A stretch of 64,000 nt of DNA, taken from positions 1,054,001 to 1,118,000 of the forward strand of contig NZ_CP014159.1 of the NCBI RefSeq assembly GCF_001543105.1. Reading direction: 5' to 3'. Positions 10,289-19,021 of the stretch are shown piece by piece. The DNA is from Aerococcus christensenii (GTDB taxonomy: Bacteria > Bacillota > Bacilli > Lactobacillales > Aerococcaceae). The first letter of the stretch is position 1. Each line of letters starts with the position of its first letter. Below the pieces are notes generated by a model. That model searched no databases. It saw only the letters and a program-made list of their open reading frames with translations, and had not been told where the DNA came from. The position numbers and the translations under genes were made by a program.

Positions 10289-10292
10289 ACAA

Positions 10293-10363
10293 TAAAAATC
10301 CTCGTTTTTATGCTCTTTTAAAGGTTAAATACCTTTAAGGAGACATAACAAACGAGGAATTTT
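10293..10363. terminator. bidirectional terminator between methyltransferase and yfhO
   Basis: AAAATCCTCGTTT pairs with AAACGAGGAATTTTT around an inner AAAGGTTAAATACCTTT hairpin. T runs on both strands. Confidence 0.85.
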
Positions 10364-13063
10364 TTACTTTAGGAGAGTAGGCCCTAGCTTTTTCAACAAG
10401 TGGATCAAAGTTTTCTCTTTGAAGAAAACGAGTAGAGATAGGCAGGAGAGAACGCTTCCCAAAGATAATCCGGGTGGAAAATAAGTAAGAGATACTTTAT
10501 GGACACCAACAGGGAGATTTTTAAGAAGAGTCCCTCCATTTGAAAGACAAGGAGAAAGCGGGTAATTTTCTTGATCAATGGTGGCCTTCCAGCCTTTACT
10601 GTAAGGAATAGTCAGTAATAAAGTGTTTTTATTGGAAGGGACGGTAAGCTGTCCTTCTAAAGAAATATTAGAAAAATGGGTCATATGGAGTTGATTTTCT
10701 CCTAGTTGCTGAGAGAGAATTTGTATCCATTGAGGATCTAAGGAATAAAAGTTAATCTGTTTCAGGTCGAGAGTATCTGTTTTAACTTTGATGGTAAATT
10801 TCTTTTGAACGCCTGCTTCTTGATTGGCAACGTTGATGATTTGGGTGTTGTGGTAGGAGGAATCATAGGGTAATTTTTGACCATCCAGATAAAAAGAAAC
10901 TTGCTGACTATCTAAGTCATTGGGGAGAGTGAGGTAATAGGCATGGTTGTTTGGAATGTCTAAAATAATATCAATATAGGCTAGGTGGGTAGAATTTTCT
11001 TTTTGATAGTGAGTGTTCACAAGGTCGGGGTTTTTAGCTTTTAAGTTAGAAGTTTGCACATCAAAATAATTTTCAAGCTTAAAATAATGAAAAAAAGCCT
11101 CTTTATCGTGTTGAGAATTATCACCTAATAAAGCCCGTAAAAGTGCATCTTGGTAATCGATAGGATGGCCGATTTGCTGGTTAAAATTCGTGAAAGTAGA
11201 AGGGACCAAGTAACCTAAAGAAAGTGCATATGGATTTTGAACTATTTGGAAATCTTGAGAGTTTTTTATTCGAGAATAGGAGGCAATGTCAAAACGTTTA
11301 GAGAGGGTATGGCGACTCCCAGGATGAACATTCTGATCTGTGGGAGTAGGTTGAATGAAATATTTTACACCAAACAAGGCATCTGTGAGTAAGGTCCCAG
11401 AATGATAATTGATAAAACCAGATCCACTAGGCAGCCCCAATTTGCTGTAAAGCTGAATGCTACCTTGTTCTAAGGTAGAGTTGAATTGTTCTAACCCTCG
11501 GTAGTTAAATTGAAAAGCATCATTTTTGCTCCTTTGAAAAGTTTTAGCCATTCGATAAAATGAAGGATCGCTATTTTGGAGAGTGTTGATAGGAGGCTGC
11601 ATGGTGTGGATAGCTGAGACAAAGTCTGAGTAAGAAACATAAGAGAGACTATTGAGGGTAGCAAAGTGATTAAGTCCTAATTCGACAAGTGTGAGAAGAA
11701 GGATCCCCTTATTAAAAAATGACAAATAGCAAGAAACTTCACGAGCTAGTAATAAACAAAGACATCCCGCAAAAATAAACACAGAACAAATAAGGGAAGA
11801 AAGCTGTAGGTAAGGGAAATTTTGCAAATGAGTATATAAGAGATAAGCGCCAATGAGAGCTGATCCTAGTAAGAGAAAAGCTTGTAGAAGGTGAATAGAT
11901 TTTAATTGACGAAAGGTTTTATAAGCTAAAAAGATCATCCAAAAACTGATCAGAAAAGAAAAGCGGTAAGGATACCAAATGGGATGCTGCATGCCGTGCC
12001 AGATTACATTGAGAGCGTCGTTGTTGAGAGAAAAAATAAAAAAAAGGGAGATAAAAAATGCGCTCAGACGTTCTTTGAGGGCGAATTTGGACTGGACAAA
12101 ATAAAGAAAAAAGCAAATCAAAACGAGAGATCCGACAAAAAGATTAGGGAGACCGCTGGGAAGTTGATCATGGTTAAAAGCACCAATGATAAATTTACTC
12201 AAAAGATGCCATAAAGGATAAAGACTCTCAAAAGTAAGGGTCAGTGGAGAGTGGATGCCTTTACTTTCTTGCAAGGCATAAAAAGTTGGTATAAGGAAAA
12301 AGCTGGCTAATCCCCCTGATAAAAAAGAAGAAAAAACAAAACTTTTGATTCGCTGGAAGAGCCAAGCTTTTCTATGATTAGAAGGAAGATAAACAATCAA
12401 TAGATAAAGAAAGAATAATGGCAAGAATAAGCACACCATATAGCCCATATAATATTGAATGAAGAGTAAGGCGGTGAGTGAGAGACAATAGGCTTTCCAT
12501 TTTTTTTGAAGGACTAAGTCGAAGAGATGTTCAACAATAACAGGCAAAAGAATAAGCGCATCTAGCCACATAATATTCAGTTGATTGGCGCTGGTATAGC
12601 CCATGAAGGCATAGGCTAGAGAAAAAGGGAGGATCATGAAGGAGGAATCTTGGTAGACTTTTTTTAGGAAATAATAAAAAGCCATCCCAGCTCCTGAAAT
12701 TTTGGCAAGGATAAGACAGATAATTCCGCAAGGGAGAAAGTCCTGTGGAAATAATAGAAGAATGAGGTTAAAGGGACTCATTAAGTAATACGACCAAGTC
12801 CCTATCATTTCACCGGCATAGCCTTTTTGAAAAGAATACCAAAAATTTGACCATGTTCCTTGGAGAAAGGTGTTGCGGTAAAACTGAAAGAAATCGATAT
12901 ATTGTTGACTGAGATCCACTGTGAGGGCGGTTTTATTTCCAAAAGGATAGACGCCTTGATAAAAGAAAAAACTTATTAATAGCAATGAGGGGATCAACCC
13001 GCTAAGAAGAAAGCCATGATGGTCTAAAAATCGTTTGAAAAAGTAATGCATTCTTTTCACCAT
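10364..13063 (-). CDS. yfhO: YfhO family multi-pass membrane protein
   Basis: A large integral membrane protein (899 residues). The first about 520 residues hold a dozen or more hydrophobic helices, with the family's conserved first loop YPFGNKTALTVDLSQQYIDFF. The rest is a large extracytoplasmic domain, followed by a final helix. YfhO proteins are GT-C-like and some glycosylate lipoteichoic or wall polymers. The start is set at an ATG-GTG with AAAGGA ten bases upstream; the frame runs open to 13132. It stands alone between two convergent or divergent neighbours. Substrate unknown. Confidence 0.85.
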   Translation of the reverse strand: MVKRMHYFFKRFLDHHGFLLSGLIPSLLLISFFFYQGVYPFGNKTALTVDLSQQYIDFFQFYRNTFLQGTWSNFWYSFQKGYAGEMIGTWSYYLMSPFNLILLLFPQDFLPCGIICLILAKISGAGMAFYYFLKKVYQDSSFMILPFSLAYAFMGYTSANQLNIMWLDALILLPVIVEHLFDLVLQKKWKAYCLSLTALLFIQYYMGYMVCLFLPLFFLYLLIVYLPSNHRKAWLFQRIKSFVFSSFLSGGLASFFLIPTFYALQESKGIHSPLTLTFESLYPLWHLLSKFIIGAFNHDQLPSGLPNLFVGSLVLICFFLYFVQSKFALKERLSAFFISLFFIFSLNNDALNVIWHGMQHPIWYPYRFSFLISFWMIFLAYKTFRQLKSIHLLQAFLLLGSALIGAYLLYTHLQNFPYLQLSSLICSVFIFAGCLCLLLAREVSCYLSFFNKGILLLTLVELGLNHFATLNSLSYVSYSDFVSAIHTMQPPINTLQNSDPSFYRMAKTFQRSKNDAFQFNYRGLEQFNSTLEQGSIQLYSKLGLPSGSGFINYHSGTLLTDALFGVKYFIQPTPTDQNVHPGSRHTLSKRFDIASYSRIKNSQDFQIVQNPYALSLGYLVPSTFTNFNQQIGHPIDYQDALLRALLGDNSQHDKEAFFHYFKLENYFDVQTSNLKAKNPDLVNTHYQKENSTHLAYIDIILDIPNNHAYYLTLPNDLDSQQVSFYLDGQKLPYDSSYHNTQIINVANQEAGVQKKFTIKVKTDTLDLKQINFYSLDPQWIQILSQQLGENQLHMTHFSNISLEGQLTVPSNKNTLLLTIPYSKGWKATIDQENYPLSPCLSNGGTLLKNLPVGVHKVSLTYFPPGLSLGSVLSCLSLLVFFKEKTLIHLLKKLGPTLLK

Positions 13064-13338
13064 GCGCAAAATATCCTTTCTTAGAAAAAGTGGTTGGTAG
13101 CTGGGAGACTTTGAAATTATCAGAAGGTCCAAGCTATGGGGAGTATTCTTGTTTTATTTTAACATAGGACAGGAGAGAGAATATGAGAAATCGTTAGAAA
13201 GAAGTTGAAATTTTATAAAGGCTAGCTATTTTATCAGACAAATAGGTTTGAATCTTCTATAATAATAATTATGTGGAAAATGACGGATACGTGGTAAAAT
13301 AGAAAGTAATTGAATTGAATCGGAAAGTAGGTGAAAGC

Positions 13339-15537
13339 GTGTTTGGTCAATGGAAGAAGCGATTGAAAATGGAGAAAAAAACCTCGCAAACTAAGAATAA
13401 TTATCCCAAACGAAAATCTCCCCATTGGCACCGGTATAGCAATCGGTTGAATTTTCTCCTTTATGTGGTATTCATTATGTTTGGTGTTCTTATTTTAAGA
13501 TTAGGTTATCTTCAAATTATCAATGGTCAAGCTTTTCAAGAATTGGTCCAAATGACCCAAACAAATATTGCCGAACAGAGCGTTCCCAGGGGCTATATTG
13601 TAGATAGAAATCATAAAAAATTAGTAGATAATGAAGGTCTCCAAGCGATTTCTTATACGCGAGGGATCAATGTTACGGGGAATGATATGGCTAGGACTGC
13701 TCAAAAATTGGCTCAATTTATTGAAGTAGAGACAGAGGGCTTAACGGAACGTGATAAGAAAGATTATTGGATGGTTACACATGCGGATCAGCTTAAGGAA
13801 CGCTTGACTGAAAAAGAAAAGCGGTTAAAAGAAGGGGAGTTCTATGAGGCTCAGTTAAGCCATGTGACGGATGAAGAAGTTAATGGTTTGAAAGGAGAAG
13901 ACTTAAAGGCTGCCTTGATCTATAAACGAATGGCGAATGCCTATGCACTAACTCCAACCTTCATCAAAAATAAAGAAGTGACAAATGAAGAAATTGCTAA
14001 AATTACTGAGCATAGTAAGGAACTTCCAGGGGTCAGAACGACAATGGATTGGAAGCGAACCTATCCTCAAAAAGATTTATTGAGGAGTATTATCGGAAGT
14101 GTCACTAGCCAAGAAGAAGGCCTACCAAGTGATAGTGTGGATTACTATCTATCTCAAGGCTATGCTAGAAACGATCGCGTAGGAAAATCTTATTTAGAAA
14201 AAATTTATGAATCTGCTCTGCGAGGTTCAAAAATGAAATATCAGATGGACCTCAATCAGCGAGGAGAAGTCACGCGGAGTGAAAAAACGTACGGTGGTGC
14301 TATGGGTGATACGGTTCAATTGACCATTGATAGTGATTTCCAACAGAAGGTAGAAAATATTTTGTCGACTTATCTCAAGTCTTCCTCCACAGGAAAAAAT
14401 AACTCTATTTATGCGGTGGTCTCTAATCCGAATAATGGGGAAGTTTTAGCTATGGCCGGAAAGCAAAGAAATGATAAGGGAGAAATTGTTGACGATGCTT
14501 TAGGAACTTTAAATTCTTCCTTTACGATGGGATCTACGGTAAAGGGGGCTACAGTTGGAGCGGGCTATCACTATGGAGTTTTGAAAATCGGTCAAGATAA
14601 TACCTTTGTAGATCAACCTTTATACTTTACAGGGACGCCGCGGAAAGCTTCTTGGTGGTCTTCCTATTCCACTTCTCCTGTTCGCTTGAATGAAATTATG
14701 GCTTTAGCCAAATCTTCTAATGTTTATATGATTCGAACGGCAATGGCTATTGGTGGTCTTCCTAATTATGAAAGTGGAATGTCTTTAGCTAATCTTGATC
14801 CAAAAACAGGAGAAAAATTAAGAAACTTTTATCATCAATTTGGATTAGGAGTTTCGACAGGTATAGATCTGCCAAACGAAGTAGAAGGACTCAAAGGCAA
14901 AGAAGGAACACCGGGCAATGATATTGATTTAGCTTTTGGACAGTATGATACTTATACACCAATTCAGTTGAATCAGTATGTAGCAACCATTGCTAATGGA
15001 GGAAATCGCTATGCCCTACATCTTTTAAAACAAATTTTGAGAGACAATGGAAAAGATCAAACTTCTCAAGTTATTTATCAAAAAGAACCTGAAGTTTTGA
15101 ATAGGGTTCAATTGGAAGCTGATCAGTTTAAACGGATTCAAAAAGGATTCTGGGCAGCTGCTAATGATCCTCAAGGCCTCAGTAAGCCAGAGTTCTCCAG
15201 TTTTCCAATGACCATTGCCTGCAAGACGGGGACAGCAGAAACGGGAGAAGAAGGCATTATTAATTCGACTTTTGTGGCGTATGCGCCATACGATCATCCA
15301 GATGTCGCCTTAACCATCGTTATTCCTAAGATGAGTGCCTCTGCCTTTGGGCAAACAGGAGAAGTTGTGGGGCATAAGGTGTTGGAAGCTTATTACCAAC
15401 AAAAGGCACATGACAAATCTTCTAAGGAAGAGAAAGATAAGGATGATAAGCCAACTGCGACGCTTCCTGCTCAATCTCCTTCTCGCTCAGTCAGTCACCC
15501 CCCTGTTTCTAGCAGGCTTCAACATAGACGACGTTAG
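13339..15537 (+). CDS. class B penicillin-binding protein (PBP2b-like transpeptidase)
   Basis: Membrane-anchored D,D-transpeptidase of peripheral peptidoglycan synthesis. One N-terminal helix (about residues 38-60) is followed by a dimerisation domain with the family start SVPRGYIVDRN, then the transpeptidase domain. Its active-site motifs are SxxK as STVK, SxN as SSN and KTGT. The tail is Ser/Pro/Lys-rich. A GTG start at 13339 is chosen because GTAGGTGA lies just upstream; the frame extends to a TTG at 13315 with no ribosome site. Most like streptococcal PBP2b or Bacillus PbpA/PbpH. Confidence 0.9.
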   Translation: MFGQWKKRLKMEKKTSQTKNNYPKRKSPHWHRYSNRLNFLLYVVFIMFGVLILRLGYLQIINGQAFQELVQMTQTNIAEQSVPRGYIVDRNHKKLVDNEGLQAISYTRGINVTGNDMARTAQKLAQFIEVETEGLTERDKKDYWMVTHADQLKERLTEKEKRLKEGEFYEAQLSHVTDEEVNGLKGEDLKAALIYKRMANAYALTPTFIKNKEVTNEEIAKITEHSKELPGVRTTMDWKRTYPQKDLLRSIIGSVTSQEEGLPSDSVDYYLSQGYARNDRVGKSYLEKIYESALRGSKMKYQMDLNQRGEVTRSEKTYGGAMGDTVQLTIDSDFQQKVENILSTYLKSSSTGKNNSIYAVVSNPNNGEVLAMAGKQRNDKGEIVDDALGTLNSSFTMGSTVKGATVGAGYHYGVLKIGQDNTFVDQPLYFTGTPRKASWWSSYSTSPVRLNEIMALAKSSNVYMIRTAMAIGGLPNYESGMSLANLDPKTGEKLRNFYHQFGLGVSTGIDLPNEVEGLKGKEGTPGNDIDLAFGQYDTYTPIQLNQYVATIANGGNRYALHLLKQILRDNGKDQTSQVIYQKEPEVLNRVQLEADQFKRIQKGFWAAANDPQGLSKPEFSSFPMTIACKTGTAETGEEGIINSTFVAYAPYDHPDVALTIVIPKMSASAFGQTGEVVGHKVLEAYYQQKAHDKSSKEEKDKDDKPTATLPAQSPSRSVSHPPVSSRLQHRRR

Positions 15538-15560
15538 GCGGAGAAATCGCAAAATATTAT

Positions 15561-15589
15561 TTGAAGTCTGAGAAGGATTATGCTAGAAT
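15561..15589 (+). promoter_or_regulatory. promoter of rpmG
   Basis: TTGAAG and TAGAAT are separated by exactly 17 bases, with an extended TG just before the -10. The rpmG ATG lies 50 bases downstream. Confidence 0.7.
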
Positions 15590-15638
15590 AGCTAAGTATG
15601 ATCTTTCATAATGATATTAAATAGGACGGAGGGAAGCT

Positions 15639-15794
15639 ATGCGTGTCAATATTATTTTAGAAAACACAGAACTCAAGGGTGAACGCGTCTACCTAACTGA
15701 AAAAAATCGTCGTAATAACCCTGATCGTCTTGAATTAAAGAAATATAGTCCAAAATTACATAAGGTATGTCTATTCCGCGAAGTGAAGAAATAA
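15639..15794 (+). CDS. rpmG: 50S ribosomal protein L33, zinc-free type
   Basis: A 51-residue ribosomal protein: starts [20 protein letters not shown], then [20 protein letters not shown]. The positions that hold two CxxC pairs in zinc-binding L33 read NTEL and SPKL, so this is the C-minus form common in lactic acid bacteria. A single non-ligand Cys remains near the end. GGAGGG ribosome site. Monocistronic with its own promoter and a double hairpin after the stop. Confidence 0.93.
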   Translation: MRVNIILENTELKGERVYLTEKNRRNNPDRLELKKYSPKLHKVCLFREVKK

Positions 15795-15817
15795 TCACTG
15801 GATGTACTTTATAAAAG

Positions 15818-15908
15818 GCTGTTCTTTCTGATAAGAACAGCTTGGATGAAAGTATTCAATGAAAACCGTATTCGATGACTCTTTAGAGTTTGTTGGATAC
15901 GGTTTTTA
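15818..15908 (+). terminator. double hairpin and terminator after rpmG
   Basis: First stem GCTGTTCTT/AAGAACAGC (15818-15841) has no T run. A second stem AAAACCGTAT/GATACGGTTTTT (15862-15908) ends in T. The second is the likely terminator. Confidence 0.8.
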
Positions 15909-16023
15909 TTTGTTGAAGGGAAGAAAAACTTTTTATTTTTGGAAGGCTTTCTTTTATAATTTTTCGAGTTATGGTAAAGTTTAGGTATTATGGATAGAAT
16001 GTTTAGTGAAAGGAGTGAAGAGA

Positions 16024-16683
16024 TTGCGAAAACCCTATGCAACCTACGCCTTAGTGACTGTTCAGGTCCTCCTTTTTATAGGGATGGAAGTTGTTGGATC
16101 AAGTCGTGGAATGAATACTTTGTTGTTATTTGGAGCCAAGGATAACTTGCTGATTGCGGGTTATCACCAATATTTTCGATTGATTACGCCGGTTTTTCTT
16201 CATATAGGATTCACGCATCTCCTATTAAATTCTGTGACTTTATGGTATTTGGGAAGAGAAGTTGAGTCACTTATTGGAAGTTGGAAATTCTTGTTTGTTT
16301 ATTTCTACTCTGCTTTGATGGGAAATCTCTTTTCCTATCAATTCTCTCCGAGTCTTTCAGCAGGAGCTTCAACGGCTTTATTTGGTTTATTTGCTTTCTT
16401 TTTAGCAATGCGCAGACTCTATCCGCATAGTCGTTACTATCAAGTGATGGGAGCACAATATCAAGTATTGATTCTTATGAATATTGCCATGAATCTTTTC
16501 TCCTCAGGTATTGACGTGTGGGGACATTTGGGAGGAGTGGTAGGTGGCTTTTTAGCTACTCTCTTCATAGGAACTCAAGGTAAGCAAGGACGAGCATATA
16601 AAGGATTATCGTTAGGAGTATCTGCCGTTATCATAGGCATTATTCTGGCTAATCATGGCTACTATAATACCTTGTTTCATTAA
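16024..16683 (+). CDS. rhomboid family intramembrane serine protease
   Basis: A six-helix membrane protease, 219 residues. The catalytic Ser sits in AGASTALFGLFAF and the catalytic His in DVWGHLGGVVGGF. The preceding loop HIGFTHLLLNSVTLWYLG carries the usual HxxxxHLLLN signature. A TTG start at 16024 is preferred: AAAGGAG lies eight bases upstream and would be inside the gene if the GTG at 16006 were used. It lies 27 bases before glcK, as in Bacillus yqgP-glcK. Substrates unknown. Confidence 0.9.
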   Translation: MRKPYATYALVTVQVLLFIGMEVVGSSRGMNTLLLFGAKDNLLIAGYHQYFRLITPVFLHIGFTHLLLNSVTLWYLGREVESLIGSWKFLFVYFYSALMGNLFSYQFSPSLSAGASTALFGLFAFFLAMRRLYPHSRYYQVMGAQYQVLILMNIAMNLFSSGIDVWGHLGGVVGGFLATLFIGTQGKQGRAYKGLSLGVSAVIIGIILANHGYYNTLFH

Positions 16684-16710
16684 CACACTTCTAAAAAAGG
16701 AGGATATGTC

Positions 16711-17679
16711 GTGAAATTTATTATAGGAATTGACCTAGGAGGAACAAGTGCCAAATTAGCGCTTTTTACAGAAGATTTAGAAGCTATTAAAATGTGGCAA
16801 GTAGCGACCAGTTCAGAAGATCATGGTTGGAAAATTGTCCCTAATATTGTGAAGGCCCTGCAGGCAGAAATTTTGAAGCAAGGCTTAGATTTGTCGGACT
16901 GTCTGGGGATTGGTATGGGATCACCAGGAGCTATTGATCGGAGAAAGGGAACAGTCACAGGGGCATATAATTTAGGCTGGGAGACTGCTTATCCCGTTAA
17001 AGAAGAATTTAAGCACTTACTAGGCGATTTTCCAGTTTATATTGAAAATGATGCCAATGTGGCAGCACTAGGAGAACAAGCCAAGGGAGCGGCTGCTGAT
17101 ACAGAAAATATGGTTTTAGTCACCTTAGGAACTGGGGTTGGTGGAGGAATTGTCTGCAATGGACGTCTCCTAACAGGGCAGGCTTCTGCGGGTGAGATTG
17201 GACATATGATTGCCAAGGTGGATGGCCCTCCATGTACCTGTGGAAGCAAGGGATGTATTGAAACTATTGCTTCTGCGACGGGGATTCATCGTTTAGCTGA
17301 AGAAAAAGCTTTATCGAGCCAAGTAGAGAGTCCCCTTGCCAAACGGTTTAAATTGGGAGAAGATATTAGCGTAAAAGCTATTGTAGATGCTGCTAAAAAT
17401 GGAGATGCTCTAGGCGAAAAAGTGATGAAAGAAGCAATGGGAGCTTTAGGAATCACCTTATCACAGTTAGCTTGTGTGTTGAATCCAGAGAAGATTGTCA
17501 TTGGCGGAGGCGTCGCTAATGCGGGACAATATCTCATCGACCAGCTCCAGGAAGTGGTTGAGGCCAATACCTATCCACCGAATCGTCGGCATTTGAAGAT
17601 TCTTCTCGCTCAATTAGGGAATGATGCTGGGGTTATTGGAGCAGCGAGTTTAGTTTTAAAAGAAAGAAAGAGGTCGTAA
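16711..17679 (+). CDS. glcK: ROK-family glucokinase
   Basis: Phosphorylates free glucose with ATP in the cytoplasm. It has the N-terminal phosphate-binding loop DLGGTSAKLALF, the IENDANVAALGE active site, GTGVGGGIV, and the ROK zinc motif CTCGSKGCIE. 322 residues, GTG start with AAAGGAGG upstream. Second gene of the rhomboid-glcK-rhodanese-mpg run. It would handle glucose released by the maltodextrin enzymes at the other end of this window. Confidence 0.95.
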   Translation: MKFIIGIDLGGTSAKLALFTEDLEAIKMWQVATSSEDHGWKIVPNIVKALQAEILKQGLDLSDCLGIGMGSPGAIDRRKGTVTGAYNLGWETAYPVKEEFKHLLGDFPVYIENDANVAALGEQAKGAAADTENMVLVTLGTGVGGGIVCNGRLLTGQASAGEIGHMIAKVDGPPCTCGSKGCIETIASATGIHRLAEEKALSSQVESPLAKRFKLGEDISVKAIVDAAKNGDALGEKVMKEAMGALGITLSQLACVLNPEKIVIGGGVANAGQYLIDQLQEVVEANTYPPNRRHLKILLAQLGNDAGVIGAASLVLKERKRS

Positions 17680-17680
17680 A

Positions 17681-18085
17681 GTGTCAGGTTTTGCTTTAAT
17701 TTATCTTATTTTTATTGTTGGTTTATTGGTTTATCTTGGTTATCAAGCTTATTTTTGGCTTGTTAGAAGACAAGTGGCAAAGGTTTTGAGTAAAGAGGAA
17801 TTTCAAGAGACGATGCATCAAGCTCAAATTGTAGATGTTCGCGAAAGTCAAGAATTTCGTTCGGCGCATATTTATGGGGCACGTAATGTTCCTTATAGCT
17901 CAGTGAGACAAACAGGGCAAGTTCCTGGCTTTAATCGCTCGCAGCCTATTTATCTCTATGATAATGGCGTGAATATAGCGACAAGAATGGCTCAACGTCT
18001 AAAGAAACAAAATTACGATAAGGTTTATATCTTACGTGGTGGTTTCGCACAATGGGAAGGCAAAACAAAGAGGTTAGATGACTAA
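17681..18085 (+). CDS. membrane-anchored rhodanese-like protein without active-site Cys
   Basis: 134 residues: one N-terminal transmembrane helix (about 4-28), then a rhodanese fold with VDVRESQEFRSAHIYGARNVP and the C-terminal ILRGGFAQW. The catalytic loop reads YLYDNGVN, with Asp near residue 94 where an active rhodanese has Cys, so sulfur transfer by the usual mechanism is not possible. GTG start one base after the glcK stop; its own stop overlaps the next ATG. Comparable Cys-less anchored rhodaneses follow glcK in related bacteria; function unknown. Confidence 0.83.
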   Translation: MSGFALIYLIFIVGLLVYLGYQAYFWLVRRQVAKVLSKEEFQETMHQAQIVDVRESQEFRSAHIYGARNVPYSSVRQTGQVPGFNRSQPIYLYDNGVNIATRMAQRLKKQNYDKVYILRGGFAQWEGKTKRLDD

Positions 18086-18708
18086 TGAATGTTTGGCCTT
18101 ACCAAGATAAGTCCTTTACAACAGAAGAGATTGCTCAAAAATTATTAGGCTGTTTGTTGGTAAGAGAATCGCCAGAAGGTTTATGTGGAGGCTATATTGT
18201 TGAAACAGAGGCCTATCTAGGTGTTAAAGATCAAGCAGCACATGTTTATGGAGGGCGGCGCACTCCACGTCTGGAAGCTTTTTACAGAGAGGGTGGAATT
18301 TTCTATATTTACACCCTCCATACCCACCTTTGTTTGAATGTGATTACCCAATCGGAAACGCAACCTGAAGGAATCTTGATTCGTGCTCTAGAGCCAGCAA
18401 TAGGATTAGATATAATGGCTCAACGACGGCATAAAACGGGGAAACTTCTAACTAACGGCCCTGGGAAATTGACACAGGCTCTAGGCGTGGATAAAGCTCA
18501 AGATTATGGAAGTTCGGTAGGAGAGTCTCCATTGAGAATTGATTTTTTGAAACGGAAAGTGCCAAAATTGGTGGGTAAGGCTCCTCGCATTGGAATTCCT
18601 AATAAGGGAGAATGGACTTCTAAAAATTTACGATATTTTGTAGAAGGGAACCCTTATGTTTCGGATGCCAAAGGGGCAAAAGATTCTTCTAGAGACTGGA
18701 TAATCTAG
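18085..18708 (+). CDS. 3-methyladenine DNA glycosylase (AAG/MPG family)
   Basis: Removes alkylated purines from DNA. Recognised by GGYIVETEAYLGVKDQAAH (catalytic Glu and substrate loop), GGRRTPR, the hydrophobic strand FYIYTLHTHLCLNVIT, and RALEP followed by LTNGPGKLTQALG. 207 residues is normal for the family. ATG overlaps the previous stop in TAATG, so it is translationally coupled to the rhodanese-like gene. Confidence 0.92.
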   Translation: MNVWPYQDKSFTTEEIAQKLLGCLLVRESPEGLCGGYIVETEAYLGVKDQAAHVYGGRRTPRLEAFYREGGIFYIYTLHTHLCLNVITQSETQPEGILIRALEPAIGLDIMAQRRHKTGKLLTNGPGKLTQALGVDKAQDYGSSVGESPLRIDFLKRKVPKLVGKAPRIGIPNKGEWTSKNLRYFVEGNPYVSDAKGAKDSSRDWII

Positions 18709-18735
18709 AGAAATAATAAAAGCTTTTATAGAGAG

Positions 18736-18973
18736 TTGCTTTTTATGGAAATTCTTGTTACACTTTTAGGTACAAATAAAGAAAAGTGAAGCGTAAGAGG
18801 ATGTACTGGAAATTCTGAAGCGAGTGACAGTGTGGTGAAAGGTCATAGAAGGCAAGGTACATGGTTGCTTACAAACTGACAATGGTCCGGAAAATCCCGT
18901 TATGATGAAGTAAAAATATAGGTGGCACCGTGCAACATTGCGCCCTATCTCGTCAAAGAGGTAGGGCTTTTTT
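18736..18973 (+). promoter_or_regulatory. promoter and T-box leader of valS
   Basis: TTGCTT and TACACT are 17 bases apart (18736-18764). The leader holds the T-box core AGGTGGCACCG (18920-18930), followed by a terminator stem GCCCTATCTC/GAGGTAGGGC and a T run (18942-18973). Uncharged tRNA-Val would favour the antiterminator. I could not place the valine specifier codon in stem I with certainty. This leader fills most of the gap between mpg and valS. Confidence 0.88.
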
Positions 18974-19021
18974 ATTTGTTAAATGCCGATTTTAAAATAA
19001 GAAAGAGAAAGGAAGAAAGTT

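Noticed and set aside
11984-12214. Plus-strand open frame inside yfhO
   Set aside because: Antisense to a clear membrane-protein gene, composition explained by reverse-complemented hydrophobic codons.
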